A stretch of 64,000 nucleotides of DNA. Source: Limnocylindrus sp040397235. GTDB lineage: Bacteria > Chloroflexota > Limnocylindria > Limnocylindrales > Limnocylindraceae. Under the pieces are notes generated by a model. That model was given only the letters and a program-made list of their open reading frames with translations. It was not told the DNA's origin and did no database searches. Where the stretch lies: NCBI GenBank assembly GCA_040397235.1, contig JBBAWH010000003.1, forward strand, positions 62,001 to 126,000, given 5' to 3'. The position numbers and the translations under genes are program-made. Below are positions 52,701 through 60,569 of this stretch, in pieces (within the stretch, counting starts at the first letter, position 1; each line of letters starts with the position of its first letter).

Positions 52701-53798
52701 TTACGCGCCTGGAACGGGCGCTGCGCGCTCGAGGAATTCAGGGATGCGCGTGAGGTCAACGTTGCCACCGCTCAAGATGACGACCACGCGATCACCAGGG
52801 ATGACGGGGATGCGGCCAAAGAGAAGTGCGGCGAGTGCGGCGGCGCCGGCAGGCTCAATGACCTGCTTGAGGCGCTCCATCGCAAAGCGCAGGCCACCGA
52901 GGATCTCCTCGTCGGGGAGGGTAATCAGAGCGTCGAGATGCGACGACGCGATTGGGAGAGTCCAGGATCCTGCATATGGTGCGCCGAGTCCGTCAGCGAT
53001 CGTGTCGGGGGTGACTGGAACGATCCCGCCTGTATCCACGGCTTGTTTCACCGCAGACGAGCCGTCGGGCTCAACGCCGTAGAGGCGAATCTCGGGCTTG
53101 AGTGCGCGAAGCGCAATGGATGCGCCGCAAAGCATGCCGCCACCACCAAGTCCCCCAATGACGACATCAGCCTCGGGAATCTGCTCAAGGATCTCAATGC
53201 CCATGCTGCCGTGTCCGGCAATCACAAACGGGTCATCGAACGGGTGGGCATCGATGAGACCACGCTCTGCGACGATCTTGCTCTTGAGCTCGCCAGCAGT
53301 GCCCATGTTCCCCTCGACAAGGTGCATCGTGGCACCGTACGCCTTGCAGGCGGCGATCTTTGCGGGCACCGCCTTTGCCGGCATGACGACCTCGACAGGG
53401 ATGCCGTAGGCGCGACCCGCCCAGGCGTATGCGGCGGCGGCGTTCCCCGCGCTAAAGGTGATGATCCCGCGGCGCTTCACATCCTCAATGCCAAAGAATT
53501 CAACAAGTCGCGCGACACGATTCAGCATGCCGCGAACCTTGTATGAGCCGCTGCGCTGCAGATGCTCGGACTTAAATCGCACGCGTCCGTCGCCAAGGAG
53601 TGGGCCGCCGCTACGGCGAATTGCGTCGGCAGCACCGACTGAGGCGAGGATTGGCGTGATGTGCAGCTTCCCTGCGGTGCGCTGGACCGCATCCTTCACT
53701 GCCTTCAGATCCATGCTGAACCGCTCGCCCGTCAGGGGGTCGGTGGTCGGCAGTGGCGGATAGGCGGGGCGCTGTTCGCGAGCGGGTAGGTCGGGCAT
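52701..53798 (-). CDS. threonine dehydratase / serine-threonine ammonia-lyase (no ACT domain)
   Basis: PLP-dependent fold type II enzyme, 365 residues. The PLP lysine lies in RSGSYKVRG, the substrate loop is FSAGNAAAAYAWAG, the Gly-rich phosphate loop GGLGGGGML and the end VVVILSGGNVDL. No C-terminal regulatory ACT-like domain is present, so it is more like the catabolic TdcB or a serine racemase/dehydratase than biosynthetic IlvA. The ATG of MPDLPARE is chosen because TACCGT lies 6 nt upstream and the earlier in-frame Met is in divergent promoter sequence. Confidence 0.86.
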   Translation of the reverse strand: MPDLPAREQRPAYPPLPTTDPLTGERFSMDLKAVKDAVQRTAGKLHITPILASVGAADAIRRSGGPLLGDGRVRFKSEHLQRSGSYKVRGMLNRVARLVEFFGIEDVKRRGIITFSAGNAAAAYAWAGRAYGIPVEVVMPAKAVPAKIAACKAYGATMHLVEGNMGTAGELKSKIVAERGLIDAHPFDDPFVIAGHGSMGIEILEQIPEADVVIGGLGGGGMLCGASIALRALKPEIRLYGVEPDGSSAVKQAVDTGGIVPVTPDTIADGLGAPYAGSWTLPIASSHLDALITLPDEEILGGLRFAMERLKQVIEPAGAAALAALLFGRIPVIPGDRVVVILSGGNVDLTRIPEFLERAAPVPGA

Positions 53799-53810
53799 GT
53801 GGGAACGGTA
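53799..53810 (-). promoter_or_regulatory. leaderless -10 of the threonine dehydratase gene
   Basis: TACCGT (53810-53805), with an overlapping TACTAC just upstream, ends 6 nt before the ATG at 53798. Confidence 0.45.
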
Positions 53811-53832
53811 GTACATGCGCGGGGGGAGCAGG

Positions 53833-53844
53833 TAGCCTGTACGC
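53833..53844 (+). promoter_or_regulatory. leaderless -10 of the GNAT/EamA operon
   Basis: TAGCCT (53833-53838) ends 6 nt before the ATG at 53845, 46 bp from the divergent start codon. Confidence 0.45.
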
Positions 53845-54273
53845 ATGCTGAAAATTCGACCTGCAACCTTCGAGGAGATCCTGAACCTGCGCCACACCGT
53901 GCTGCGCGCGGGGCGGCCGCTGGAGAGCGCCTACTACCCAGGTGATGAGGCTGGCGCTGGTGCGCACTGGGGCGCCTGGAGCGGCGGTGAGCTCACCTCC
54001 TGCGTCTCGCTTTATGCCGTTGAGGGCCCCAGCACCCAACTCCGCGGCGCGGCAACCGCCCCCCACTGGCGCAACCAGGGGATCGGTGAGGCGCTAATGC
54101 GCGCCGCCATCGCCGCCTGGTGGTCCGACACGAGTGCCCCGCGCGACCTCTGGTGCAACGCGCGGGTGGCGGCGATCACCCTCTACGAGCGCCTCGGCTT
54201 TATCGCCGAGGGGGAGCGCTTCGAGTTCCCCCAGGTCGGCCCACATCAGCGCATGCGCTGGGTTGCTCCATGA
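53845..54273 (+). CDS. GNAT-family N-acetyltransferase
   Basis: 142 residues. The acetyl-CoA motif A reads LRGAATAPHWRNQGIGEALM and the C-terminal ITLYERLGFIAEGERFEFPQVGPHQRM is the usual GNAT end. The N-terminal ATFEEILNLRHTVLRAGRP resembles small-molecule acetyltransferases. The acceptor is unknown. It is coupled to the following EamA transporter by ATGA, suggesting that the two handle the same compound. Confidence 0.82.
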   Translation: MLKIRPATFEEILNLRHTVLRAGRPLESAYYPGDEAGAGAHWGAWSGGELTSCVSLYAVEGPSTQLRGAATAPHWRNQGIGEALMRAAIAAWWSDTSAPRDLWCNARVAAITLYERLGFIAEGERFEFPQVGPHQRMRWVAP

Positions 54274-55211
54274 TCGGCGCCCTCTTCGGCGTGATCGCCG
54301 CCTTCTCCTGGGGTGGTGGTGACTTCCTGGGCGGGCTCGCCAGCCGTCGCCTCCCAACCTTCCTTGTCGTCGCCGCAAGCCAGACGGCAACGCTTGCGCT
54401 CCTCATCCCCGTTGCTCTCGCCATTGGCGGCGCGCCGCCAACTGGCGCTGTCCTGCCCACCACGGCGATCGCCGGAATTGTGGGCGGCACCGGTGTGCTC
54501 TTGCTCTATCACGGGTTTGCACACGGCCGCATCTCTATTGTTGCCAGCATCGCCGGCACGCTCTCTGCACTGATTCCCGTTGGAGTCAGCATCTTGCAGG
54601 GTGAGATTCCATCACTCCTTAGACTCGTTGGATTCTTGGCGGCCATCGTTGCGATCATCATCGTCTCGACGAGCGCTGTTGAGCATGCCGTCGCTGGCGA
54701 GGCGGGTGCGCACGCCGATGCATCGAGTGGCGCGGCGGCTCGCGGCGGTGCGTTCTACGGAGTGGCGGCTGGCATCTGCTTCGCAAGTTTCAGCCTGATC
54801 TTCGCCGGTGTTGAATCAGACGCAACGGTGTGGCTCATCACCATCCTGCGCATTGCCAGCGTCTCCGCGTTGGCGCTGGTCTTCATTGTGGCTCGCCTGG
54901 TCGGCCGTCGGCCACCTGGCGATGAGCCGATTCGCGATGGCGCGATTCCCACGAGCCTGCTGCCACGACTGCGCCTCCTGCTGCTCCTCACCGTGGCGGG
55001 CACATGCGAAACGGCGGGGAATCTCTTCTTCTTCCTCTCGAAAGAGGAGAGCGGTGTGGCGGTGGCGGCGGTCTTCACCTCGATCGCGCCAATCACCACG
55101 GTGATCTTTGCGGCGCTGCTACTGGGCGAACGCGTGACCGCGCGCCAAGCTTTGGGGATTGCCCTTGCGGGCGTTGCAACCATTGCGATCGCCCTCGGCG
55201 GCGTGGCGTAG
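54270..55211 (+). CDS. EamA/DMT-family transporter
   Basis: 313 residues, ten helices in two repeats. The start MIGALFGVIAAFSWGGGDFLGGLASRRLP is typical of the branch near YwfM/RarD-like exporters. GVLLLYHGFAHGRISIVASIAGTLSALIPVGVSIL closes the first repeat and VAAVFTSIAPITTVIFAALLLGERV the second. An acidic/Ala loop separates the halves. It is the third EamA protein in the window. Substrate unknown. Confidence 0.86.
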   Translation: MIGALFGVIAAFSWGGGDFLGGLASRRLPTFLVVAASQTATLALLIPVALAIGGAPPTGAVLPTTAIAGIVGGTGVLLLYHGFAHGRISIVASIAGTLSALIPVGVSILQGEIPSLLRLVGFLAAIVAIIIVSTSAVEHAVAGEAGAHADASSGAAARGGAFYGVAAGICFASFSLIFAGVESDATVWLITILRIASVSALALVFIVARLVGRRPPGDEPIRDGAIPTSLLPRLRLLLLLTVAGTCETAGNLFFFLSKEESGVAVAAVFTSIAPITTVIFAALLLGERVTARQALGIALAGVATIAIALGGVA

Positions 55212-55246
55212 ACGAACTGTTACAGAACCGCTACTATCGCTCTCCC
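55209..55246 (+). promoter_or_regulatory. promoter of the orphan winged-helix gene
   Basis: A TAGACG (-35-like, 4/6 to TTGACA) and TACTAT (55232-55237) are separated by 17 bp, with the ATG 9 nt after the -10. This is the best-spaced promoter pair in the window and it again has no leader. Confidence 0.6.
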
Positions 55247-55570
55247 ATGACTGATACATCGCCTGTAGAGCCGACGCCCATCGCGATCGACCGCGCTAGT
55301 GGCGCGTTGCGACTCGCTGAGCAGACGATCACCCTCACCGGCACAGAGCTGCGACTCCTCTCGCTCCTGATCGAGCGACTCGGTGATGCGGTCTCGCATC
55401 AAGAGATTCGTGACCACGTGTGGGGCGAGAACTGGGCCGGCGGCGACGAGGCGCTGCGCGTTGCCGTCAATCGCCTCCGCAAGAAGTTTGAGAACAATCA
55501 GCGTCGTCCACAGATCTTGGTGAGCGTTCGCGGCATCGGCTACCGCCTGATCGGCACACGCCAGGCGTAA
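55247..55570 (+). CDS. orphan OmpR/PhoB-type winged-helix DNA-binding protein
   Basis: 107 residues consisting only of a Trans_reg_C effector domain: ITLTGTELRLLSLLIERLGDAVSHQEIRDHVWGENW, then DEALRVAVNRLRKKFE and ILVSVRGIGYRL, the full signature of OmpR-type wings. There is no receiver domain or sensor kinase nearby, so it is not a classic response regulator. It may bind DNA constitutively or respond through another partner. The start is set by the promoter 9 nt upstream; the earlier frame overlaps the EamA gene. Confidence 0.83.
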   Translation: MTDTSPVEPTPIAIDRASGALRLAEQTITLTGTELRLLSLLIERLGDAVSHQEIRDHVWGENWAGGDEALRVAVNRLRKKFENNQRRPQILVSVRGIGYRLIGTRQA

Positions 55571-55577
55571 CGCTCCG

Positions 55578-55997
55578 CTACAGCTGCGCGAAGAGCGGCT
55601 TGAGGAACTGGCTCTCAATCACGAGCGCGATGTACGCCACGGGAAAGCTCGCGAAGAGGCCGAGCACTGCTGACCACCCAGATCGCTCCGTGCCGTTTCC
55701 GTCTGCGCGCGGTTGCGGAACGATCAGATAGGTGATGAGGCTGCCAAAGATCACCGTGCCGAGCACCAAGAGTGCCGCCGCTTCGGTGCGCAGATCACGC
55801 CCGCCGATGACGCTGCTCAAATCGGCGCCGCTCCGCAGCGCACGTTCTACCTGCAGGTCGTAGAGGAGATACCCGAGCGTCAATAGTGCCGCGATGGAGA
55901 CGTTCGAGAAGACGGCGCGAAATACCGGCTTCGGTGCATGGAGCAGCTGATAGATGCGACGGCCGATGAAGCCGCGTGGGCGGCGTGACTTAGCCAT
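55578..55997 (-). CDS. small integral membrane protein, unknown
   Basis: 139 residues with a basic N-terminus (MAKSRRPRGFIGRRIYQLL) and three hydrophobic helices: about 32-48, 72-92 and 108-128. It has no recognised motif. It overlaps the stop of the class V aminotransferase by 8 bp and is the last gene of the ligase operon. The basic start suggests the N-terminus stays in the cytoplasm. Confidence 0.68.
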   Translation of the reverse strand: MAKSRRPRGFIGRRIYQLLHAPKPVFRAVFSNVSIAALLTLGYLLYDLQVERALRSGADLSSVIGGRDLRTEAAALLVLGTVIFGSLITYLIVPQPRADGNGTERSGWSAVLGLFASFPVAYIALVIESQFLKPLFAQL

Positions 55998-57258
55998 GCA
56001 GGATTTCGATGGTCGGCCGCTTCGGCAGCGTCTCGGGGGTGTGCGCGGCGAAGAGAGCGATCAGCTCGGCGATGCGCGCCACCTCGGCCTCGGTGTTCCA
56101 GAAACCCCACGAGGTGCGAAGTGCGGCGGCAGAGCCTGGGCGGCCGTCGATGGCTGGGAGGCTTGGCACGCGGCGGGTGATGGCGAAGGCGCGTCGGGTG
56201 AGCTCCTCCACGAGCTGTTCGGGCTTCCAGCCAGCCACGCGGAGCGAGACGATCGTGGCGTGCCCCCCAGCGGGGGCGAGCATCTGCACCCCTGGCAGGC
56301 CCCGCACGGCGGCGTGGAACTCGGCGGCGAGGCGCTGGGCACGATCTGTGGCCCACGGCAGGCCGACCTGCATGGAGAGCCAGCCAGCCGCTCGGGCAGC
56401 CCCCGCGAGTGATGGGCGGCTGAATCCTGAGACCTGGAAGCGGCGTGCATCTGAGCGGAAGGTCCCTACCCCGTTCAGTGGCTGCCCATCGAACGCCATA
56501 TAGCCCCCGATGACGGGTCGGAAGGTTTCGGCGGCAAGTGCCTGTGGTGAGAGGCGAACCCCAGCGAGCCCCTCGACGCCGAGGAGCCACTTCTGCGACG
56601 GGAAGGCGAGTAGGTCGGGGTTCAGCGCGTCGACATCATCGCGCAGAGCGCCAACCCCTTGGGCACTGTCGAGGGCCGTAGTGATCCCCGCAGCGCGGGC
56701 CGCTGCGAGGAGTGGCGCGACGGGCAGCACTCGGCCGCTGATCCATGAGACGCGCGAGAGGAGGAGCAGCTTCGTCGGCGCACCAAGAAGCGGGAGCACG
56801 TTCGCCACGATCTCGTCATCGCTGAGTGGCTCGCTAGCGGAGTCGCAGAGTGAGAGGGTTTGAATGACGACGCCGGTGCGCGATGCAAGTGCGGCGAGAC
56901 TGCCACGAATCGCTGGGTACTCTTCGTCAAACGTGATGATGCGATCGCCAGCGCGCCACTCCATGCCAAGAATGGGTCGGAGTACCAACTCGGTGGTGCT
57001 GTGACCAATGGCTACAAGCTCAAGATCGGTGGCGAGCACACTGGCGAAGACGCCTCGCAACTCATTGGCGCGCTCCTCAACGTCATCCATGGCGTGCTCT
57101 GTGGCGCGCCCGGTCTGCAGCTCTTGGTCGTGCACTGCGCGCATCGCCGCGTCAACCTCAGATGGCACCGGTCCGTTGCTCCCAGCGTTGAGGTAGATAC
57201 TCGCCTCTGTTGAGGGCATCGCCTTGCGCAGCTCGGCGACCTTCTCGTGCTCGCTCAT
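55990..57258 (-). CDS. class V aminotransferase / cysteine-desulfurase-like protein
   Basis: 422-residue PLP enzyme of fold type I. The PLP lysine lies in FPSQKWLLGVEG (Lys223), with LDSAQGVGAL upstream as the PLP-binding Asp/Gln. The C-terminal loop that carries the catalytic Cys of SufS reads AALRTSWGFWNTEAEV, with no Cys, so sulfur transfer is unlikely; an isopenicillin-N-epimerase-like or lyase activity is possible. It overlaps the ligase gene by ATGA. The reason for the pairing with a DNA ligase is not evident. Confidence 0.8.
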   Translation of the reverse strand: MSEHEKVAELRKAMPSTEASIYLNAGSNGPVPSEVDAAMRAVHDQELQTGRATEHAMDDVEERANELRGVFASVLATDLELVAIGHSTTELVLRPILGMEWRAGDRIITFDEEYPAIRGSLAALASRTGVVIQTLSLCDSASEPLSDDEIVANVLPLLGAPTKLLLLSRVSWISGRVLPVAPLLAAARAAGITTALDSAQGVGALRDDVDALNPDLLAFPSQKWLLGVEGLAGVRLSPQALAAETFRPVIGGYMAFDGQPLNGVGTFRSDARRFQVSGFSRPSLAGAARAAGWLSMQVGLPWATDRAQRLAAEFHAAVRGLPGVQMLAPAGGHATIVSLRVAGWKPEQLVEELTRRAFAITRRVPSLPAIDGRPGSAAALRTSWGFWNTEAEVARIAELIALFAAHTPETLPKRPTIEILHG

Positions 57259-58994
57259 TCCGTCTCTCCTGCTGATCCGTTAGAGGCGCGGCAGCGTGCT
57301 TCGATCGCCGAGAGCGAGGCGATCTGATCGGGGCCGAGGTCGGTGCGGAAGCGCACGATGCGTGGGCCGCGGAGGGTATAGCCCGACCCGCTGCGATGAC
57401 TGCGGCGCAGCTCATCGAATGAAACCTCTACAACGGTGCGCGGCTCAACGCTGCGATAGTTGCCGAGCTGCGCAACGGTGTGCTCCTCAAACCAGCGCCC
57501 CATCTCGGTCATCTCGTGTTCGCCGAACTGTGCTGAGGCGCGGCCAAGGGTTGTGAGCCGCCCCGAGAGGTCGTCGCGCACGGCGAAGGTCAACTCCGAC
57601 AAGAGCGTTCGGCGACGACCAACGCCGTACTCCACGCCAACCACCACACAATCAACGCTATCAATCGGATTCGTCAACTTAAGCCATGCTGATCCGCGAC
57701 GACCTGGGGCGTATGCGGCGGTGGTGGACTTCAGTACGACCCCTTCGGAGCCACGCATGCGCGCGGCAATGAACTCCGCCTCAATCTCTTCAATGCCACC
57801 GACCAGTCGCTGTGGTGCAACATGAATGACGCCGCCACATTGCTCCGTGATGCCAATCGTAGAGAGTGCGGCGTATCGCTCGTGGAGTGGCGTGCCGATC
57901 AGGAGTTGATCGTTCTGGGCGATGAGGTCGAAGGCGATGAACTGCACGGCAGTGCGCTCACGCTCGTGCAGCGTGGTCTCTGCACCGCTCAGTCGTGATT
58001 GCACCGCACTCACTGGAAGAGGGTGTCCCTCTTCAAAGGCGATGATCTCGCCATCGAGCACCAGCGACCCCGATAGTTGCGCTGCGGCGGCGGCGATCTC
58101 GGGGAGCGCCACGGTGATCTCGTTGGCGTCTCGCCCGTAGAGTGCAACCTGGCCATCGGCGATATGCAGTTGCGCACGAATGCCGTCGTACTTGTCTTCC
58201 ACGGCAATAGCTCCGGCGGCGATCTCGCTCAGTCGCTCCATCGCATCGGCGGCGCTGGCGGCTGGGGCGGCGAGCATGGCTGGGATCGGATGAAAGTAGC
58301 GGAGCTTCGCCTCGGCGAGGGCACCGCGCTTCGCCAGAAGCGCCACGCGGCCGGCATCCCCCTCAAGGGTCATCGCCCAACGAACAGCGCTTACATCCGC
58401 ACCGAAGGCTGCGGCGATCGCGCCTTCGAGGAGGCCGTCGCGCAGGCCAATCTGCACGTCACCAGAGAGCATGCGCACGATGTACTTCGCCGCGATGGGT
58501 GAGGTGCCGTAGAAGAGCTGCATCAGCAGGTCGTGACGGCGCTGGCCACTGGCGCCACGAATTGCGGCGAAGGCATCGGGGAGCGAGCGGAGGGTCGGCG
58601 CTGAGCTGGCCCCAGCCACGGGCAAGACCCCTGTGGCGCTGGCGATGGCGCTGCTGCGCACCTGCGCGTGGCGCTCCTCGCTGGCAGCAGCCTCTCCAGC
58701 AATGGGACGCTCACTCTCGAGGAGCTCCTCAACGGCGAGGCCGATGTCGCCGGTCTCGTCGAGGATCTTGGCGAGCGAGCCGGCCGGTGCGCCCGCGACC
58801 TCCTCGACCGCCTTGGCGAGTGCCGGCCATGAGACGGCACCTGCCTGGGGGGTGCCGCGGCTCCCAAGGAGTCGGCAGATCACCTCAAGGTCAACCTCGT
58901 CGGCGACACGGAGCGCCTCCGCAAAGAGACGTGCCTTCTCCGAGGTGCGCGAGGCGCCCTCAATCTTGCGTGCCAACTGCATCCAACTAAGCAT
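57255..58994 (-). CDS. lig: ATP-dependent DNA ligase
   Basis: 579-residue ATP-dependent ligase (archaeal/LigB-type architecture). An N-terminal DNA-binding domain with LPDAFAAIRGASGQRRHDLLMQLFYGTSPIAAKYIVRMLSGDVQIGLRDGLLEGA is followed by the AMP-accepting motif EDKYDGIRAQ (Lys268), LVLDGEIIAF, SEGVVLKS and the C-terminal OB part with WLKL. Bacteria normally rely on NAD-dependent LigA, so this is an accessory repair ligase. The ATG at MLSWMQLARK is chosen because TACGAT lies 7 nt before it; a 44-codon longer frame would run into the divergent gene. Confidence 0.93.
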   Translation of the reverse strand: MLSWMQLARKIEGASRTSEKARLFAEALRVADEVDLEVICRLLGSRGTPQAGAVSWPALAKAVEEVAGAPAGSLAKILDETGDIGLAVEELLESERPIAGEAAASEERHAQVRSSAIASATGVLPVAGASSAPTLRSLPDAFAAIRGASGQRRHDLLMQLFYGTSPIAAKYIVRMLSGDVQIGLRDGLLEGAIAAAFGADVSAVRWAMTLEGDAGRVALLAKRGALAEAKLRYFHPIPAMLAAPAASAADAMERLSEIAAGAIAVEDKYDGIRAQLHIADGQVALYGRDANEITVALPEIAAAAAQLSGSLVLDGEIIAFEEGHPLPVSAVQSRLSGAETTLHERERTAVQFIAFDLIAQNDQLLIGTPLHERYAALSTIGITEQCGGVIHVAPQRLVGGIEEIEAEFIAARMRGSEGVVLKSTTAAYAPGRRGSAWLKLTNPIDSVDCVVVGVEYGVGRRRTLLSELTFAVRDDLSGRLTTLGRASAQFGEHEMTEMGRWFEEHTVAQLGNYRSVEPRTVVEVSFDELRRSHRSGSGYTLRGPRIVRFRTDLGPDQIASLSAIEARCRASNGSAGETE

Positions 58995-59019
58995 CGAGGC
59001 GATCGTATACCGTGACCGC
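58995..59019. promoter_or_regulatory. 25-bp divergent promoter with overlapping -10 elements
   Basis: TACGAT on the minus strand (59007-59002) serves the ligase at 7 nt; TATACC on the plus strand (59006-59011) serves the acetyltransferase at 8 nt. The two hexamers share two base pairs, so the two polymerases cannot bind at once. Both -35 regions would fall inside the opposite genes. Confidence 0.55.
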
Positions 59020-59595
59020 GTGATCGGATCGCAGCCCCATAGATCAATCGGCGGACATGAGGCAATCCTCGTGGGCGAGCACGTCGCGCTGCGCCCACAC
59101 ACCACCGATACCCTCCCAGCGCTCAAGCGCTGGTATGCCGATCCGGAGCTGGTGCGCCTCGCCCGTCACCGCAACGAGCCACTCACCGGCGATGAGGTGG
59201 AGCGCATGGTCCGCGACCGCTTCAGCACCGCCCAGATGCTCGCCTTCGCCCTCTATGAACGTGTTGGCACGGCAGAGCATCTCATTGGTAGCTGCACGCT
59301 GGCGAATCTCGATATTGAGAACGGCGCTGCAAGCTTCCACTTGATGATCGGCGAGCCTGCCGCTCGTGGCCGCGGCCTCGGCAGCGAGGCGACGCGACTC
59401 GTTACCAAGTTCGCCTTTGAAGCCCTCGGCCTCCATCGCATCAGCCTCACCCTCTTCGCCTTCAACGAGGCGGCGCTGCGCTGCTACACCAAGGCGGGCT
59501 TCACCGAAGAGGGGCGCATGCGCAATGCGATCACGCGCGATGGACGGCGCTGGGACGAAATTCAGATGGGACTCCTCGCAACCGACGCGTCGTAG
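59020..59595 (+). CDS. GNAT acetyltransferase (RimJ/RimL-like)
   Basis: 191 residues. VGEHVALRPHTTDTLPALKRWYADPELVRLARH is the N-terminal RimJ/L-type core, LMIGEPAARGRGLGSEATRLVTKFAFEALGLHRISL the acetyl-CoA motif and NEAALRCYTKAGFTEEGRMRNAI the usual RimJ/L-type end. Relatives acetylate ribosomal protein or small amine targets. The GTG start leaves about 18 non-conserved residues before the core; a GTG at LVGEH is an alternative. It is divergent from the ligase. Confidence 0.84.
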   Translation: MIGSQPHRSIGGHEAILVGEHVALRPHTTDTLPALKRWYADPELVRLARHRNEPLTGDEVERMVRDRFSTAQMLAFALYERVGTAEHLIGSCTLANLDIENGAASFHLMIGEPAARGRGLGSEATRLVTKFAFEALGLHRISLTLFAFNEAALRCYTKAGFTEEGRMRNAITRDGRRWDEIQMGLLATDAS

Positions 59596-59604
59596 CGCGA
59601 GAGG

Positions 59605-60540
59605 CTAGGCGCGGAACGCCTTTCGGGTCATCTCGATAAATCGCTCGCGATCAACACGGTAGACCACCCGGCAGTTCGGCTCGCGCTTCGTGTTGCCCAG
59701 GTGATCAACGATGGTTTGTCCGCGCTCGTGCCCAAGGCCGAGCGACACCTCAACACGAAGATGCGCTTCGCTACTCGCGATATCAGGCTCGAGCGCCACA
59801 GCCATCGCAATTGGATCTGGCCAGTCGAAGCCCTTCAGCTTTGACGACTCTTCGCAGAACTTTCGCAGCACACGCTGAATGTCGATGCTGTACTGGCCGA
59901 GTGGTCCGAGCGAGCGCAGCTCTGCGGCGAGATCATCTTCAATGACGGCGTCGGCCACAGAGACATCCCAGCCGACCATCTCCACCTTCATGCCGGACTC
60001 GAACACGATGTGGACCGATTCGGGATCGACCCACCAGTTGAATTCGGCGAGCGGCGTGATGTTGCCAGGGAGTACGCCCGTGCCACCCATGATCACGCAG
60101 CGCTTCACCCAGCTAGCGAACTTTGGCTCAATGCGAATGGCGAGGGCGAGATTCGTGAGCGGCCCAAGTGCAACGAGCTCGAGCTCGCCTGGCTCTTTGC
60201 GGAATGCGTCGATCATTGCGTGGACTCCGTCCCGACTTGTTGCTTTGCGGCCCTTCAGCGGTAGTCCGATGTCACCCATGCCGTCGGCGCCGTGCACATG
60301 CTGCGCAGTGGCAAACGCCCGCACGAGCGGCATCTCAGCACCGGCATGTACGGGAATGCTCTTGCCGCACAGTTCAGCCGTGTAGAGGGCGTTTTGCACG
60401 CCGAGCTCCACTGGAACGTTGCCGATCACAACCGACATGCCAACGACTTCGGTGTTCGGATGCTTTAGTGCCATGACGATCGCCACGACGTCGTCAGAGG
60501 CGGTATCGGTGTCGATCCACATGCGGCGGATTGGGCTCAT
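59605..60540 (-). CDS. inosine-uridine preferring nucleoside hydrolase family protein
   Basis: 311-residue N-ribohydrolase that splits ribonucleosides to base and ribose. The calcium-binding signature IDTDTASDDVVAI lies at residues 9-21, then VHGADGMGDIGLP, GPLTNLALAIRIEP, CVIMGGTG and FNWWVDPESVHIVFESG. The ATG of MSPIRRMW has TACGAT 6 nt upstream; a longer frame is not supported. Fits the other nucleoside-salvage genes of the window (tdk, cdd). Substrate preference is not determinable. Confidence 0.9.
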   Translation of the reverse strand: MSPIRRMWIDTDTASDDVVAIVMALKHPNTEVVGMSVVIGNVPVELGVQNALYTAELCGKSIPVHAGAEMPLVRAFATAQHVHGADGMGDIGLPLKGRKATSRDGVHAMIDAFRKEPGELELVALGPLTNLALAIRIEPKFASWVKRCVIMGGTGVLPGNITPLAEFNWWVDPESVHIVFESGMKVEMVGWDVSVADAVIEDDLAAELRSLGPLGQYSIDIQRVLRKFCEESSKLKGFDWPDPIAMAVALEPDIASSEAHLRVEVSLGLGHERGQTIVDHLGNTKREPNCRVVYRVDRERFIEMTRKAFRA

Positions 60541-60552
60541 GCGCCCATCGTA
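60541..60552 (-). promoter_or_regulatory. leaderless -10 of the nucleoside hydrolase
   Basis: TACGAT (60552-60547) ends 6 nt before the ATG at 60540. Confidence 0.55.
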
Positions 60553-60569
60553 TCTGCTGTGAGTGCGCG

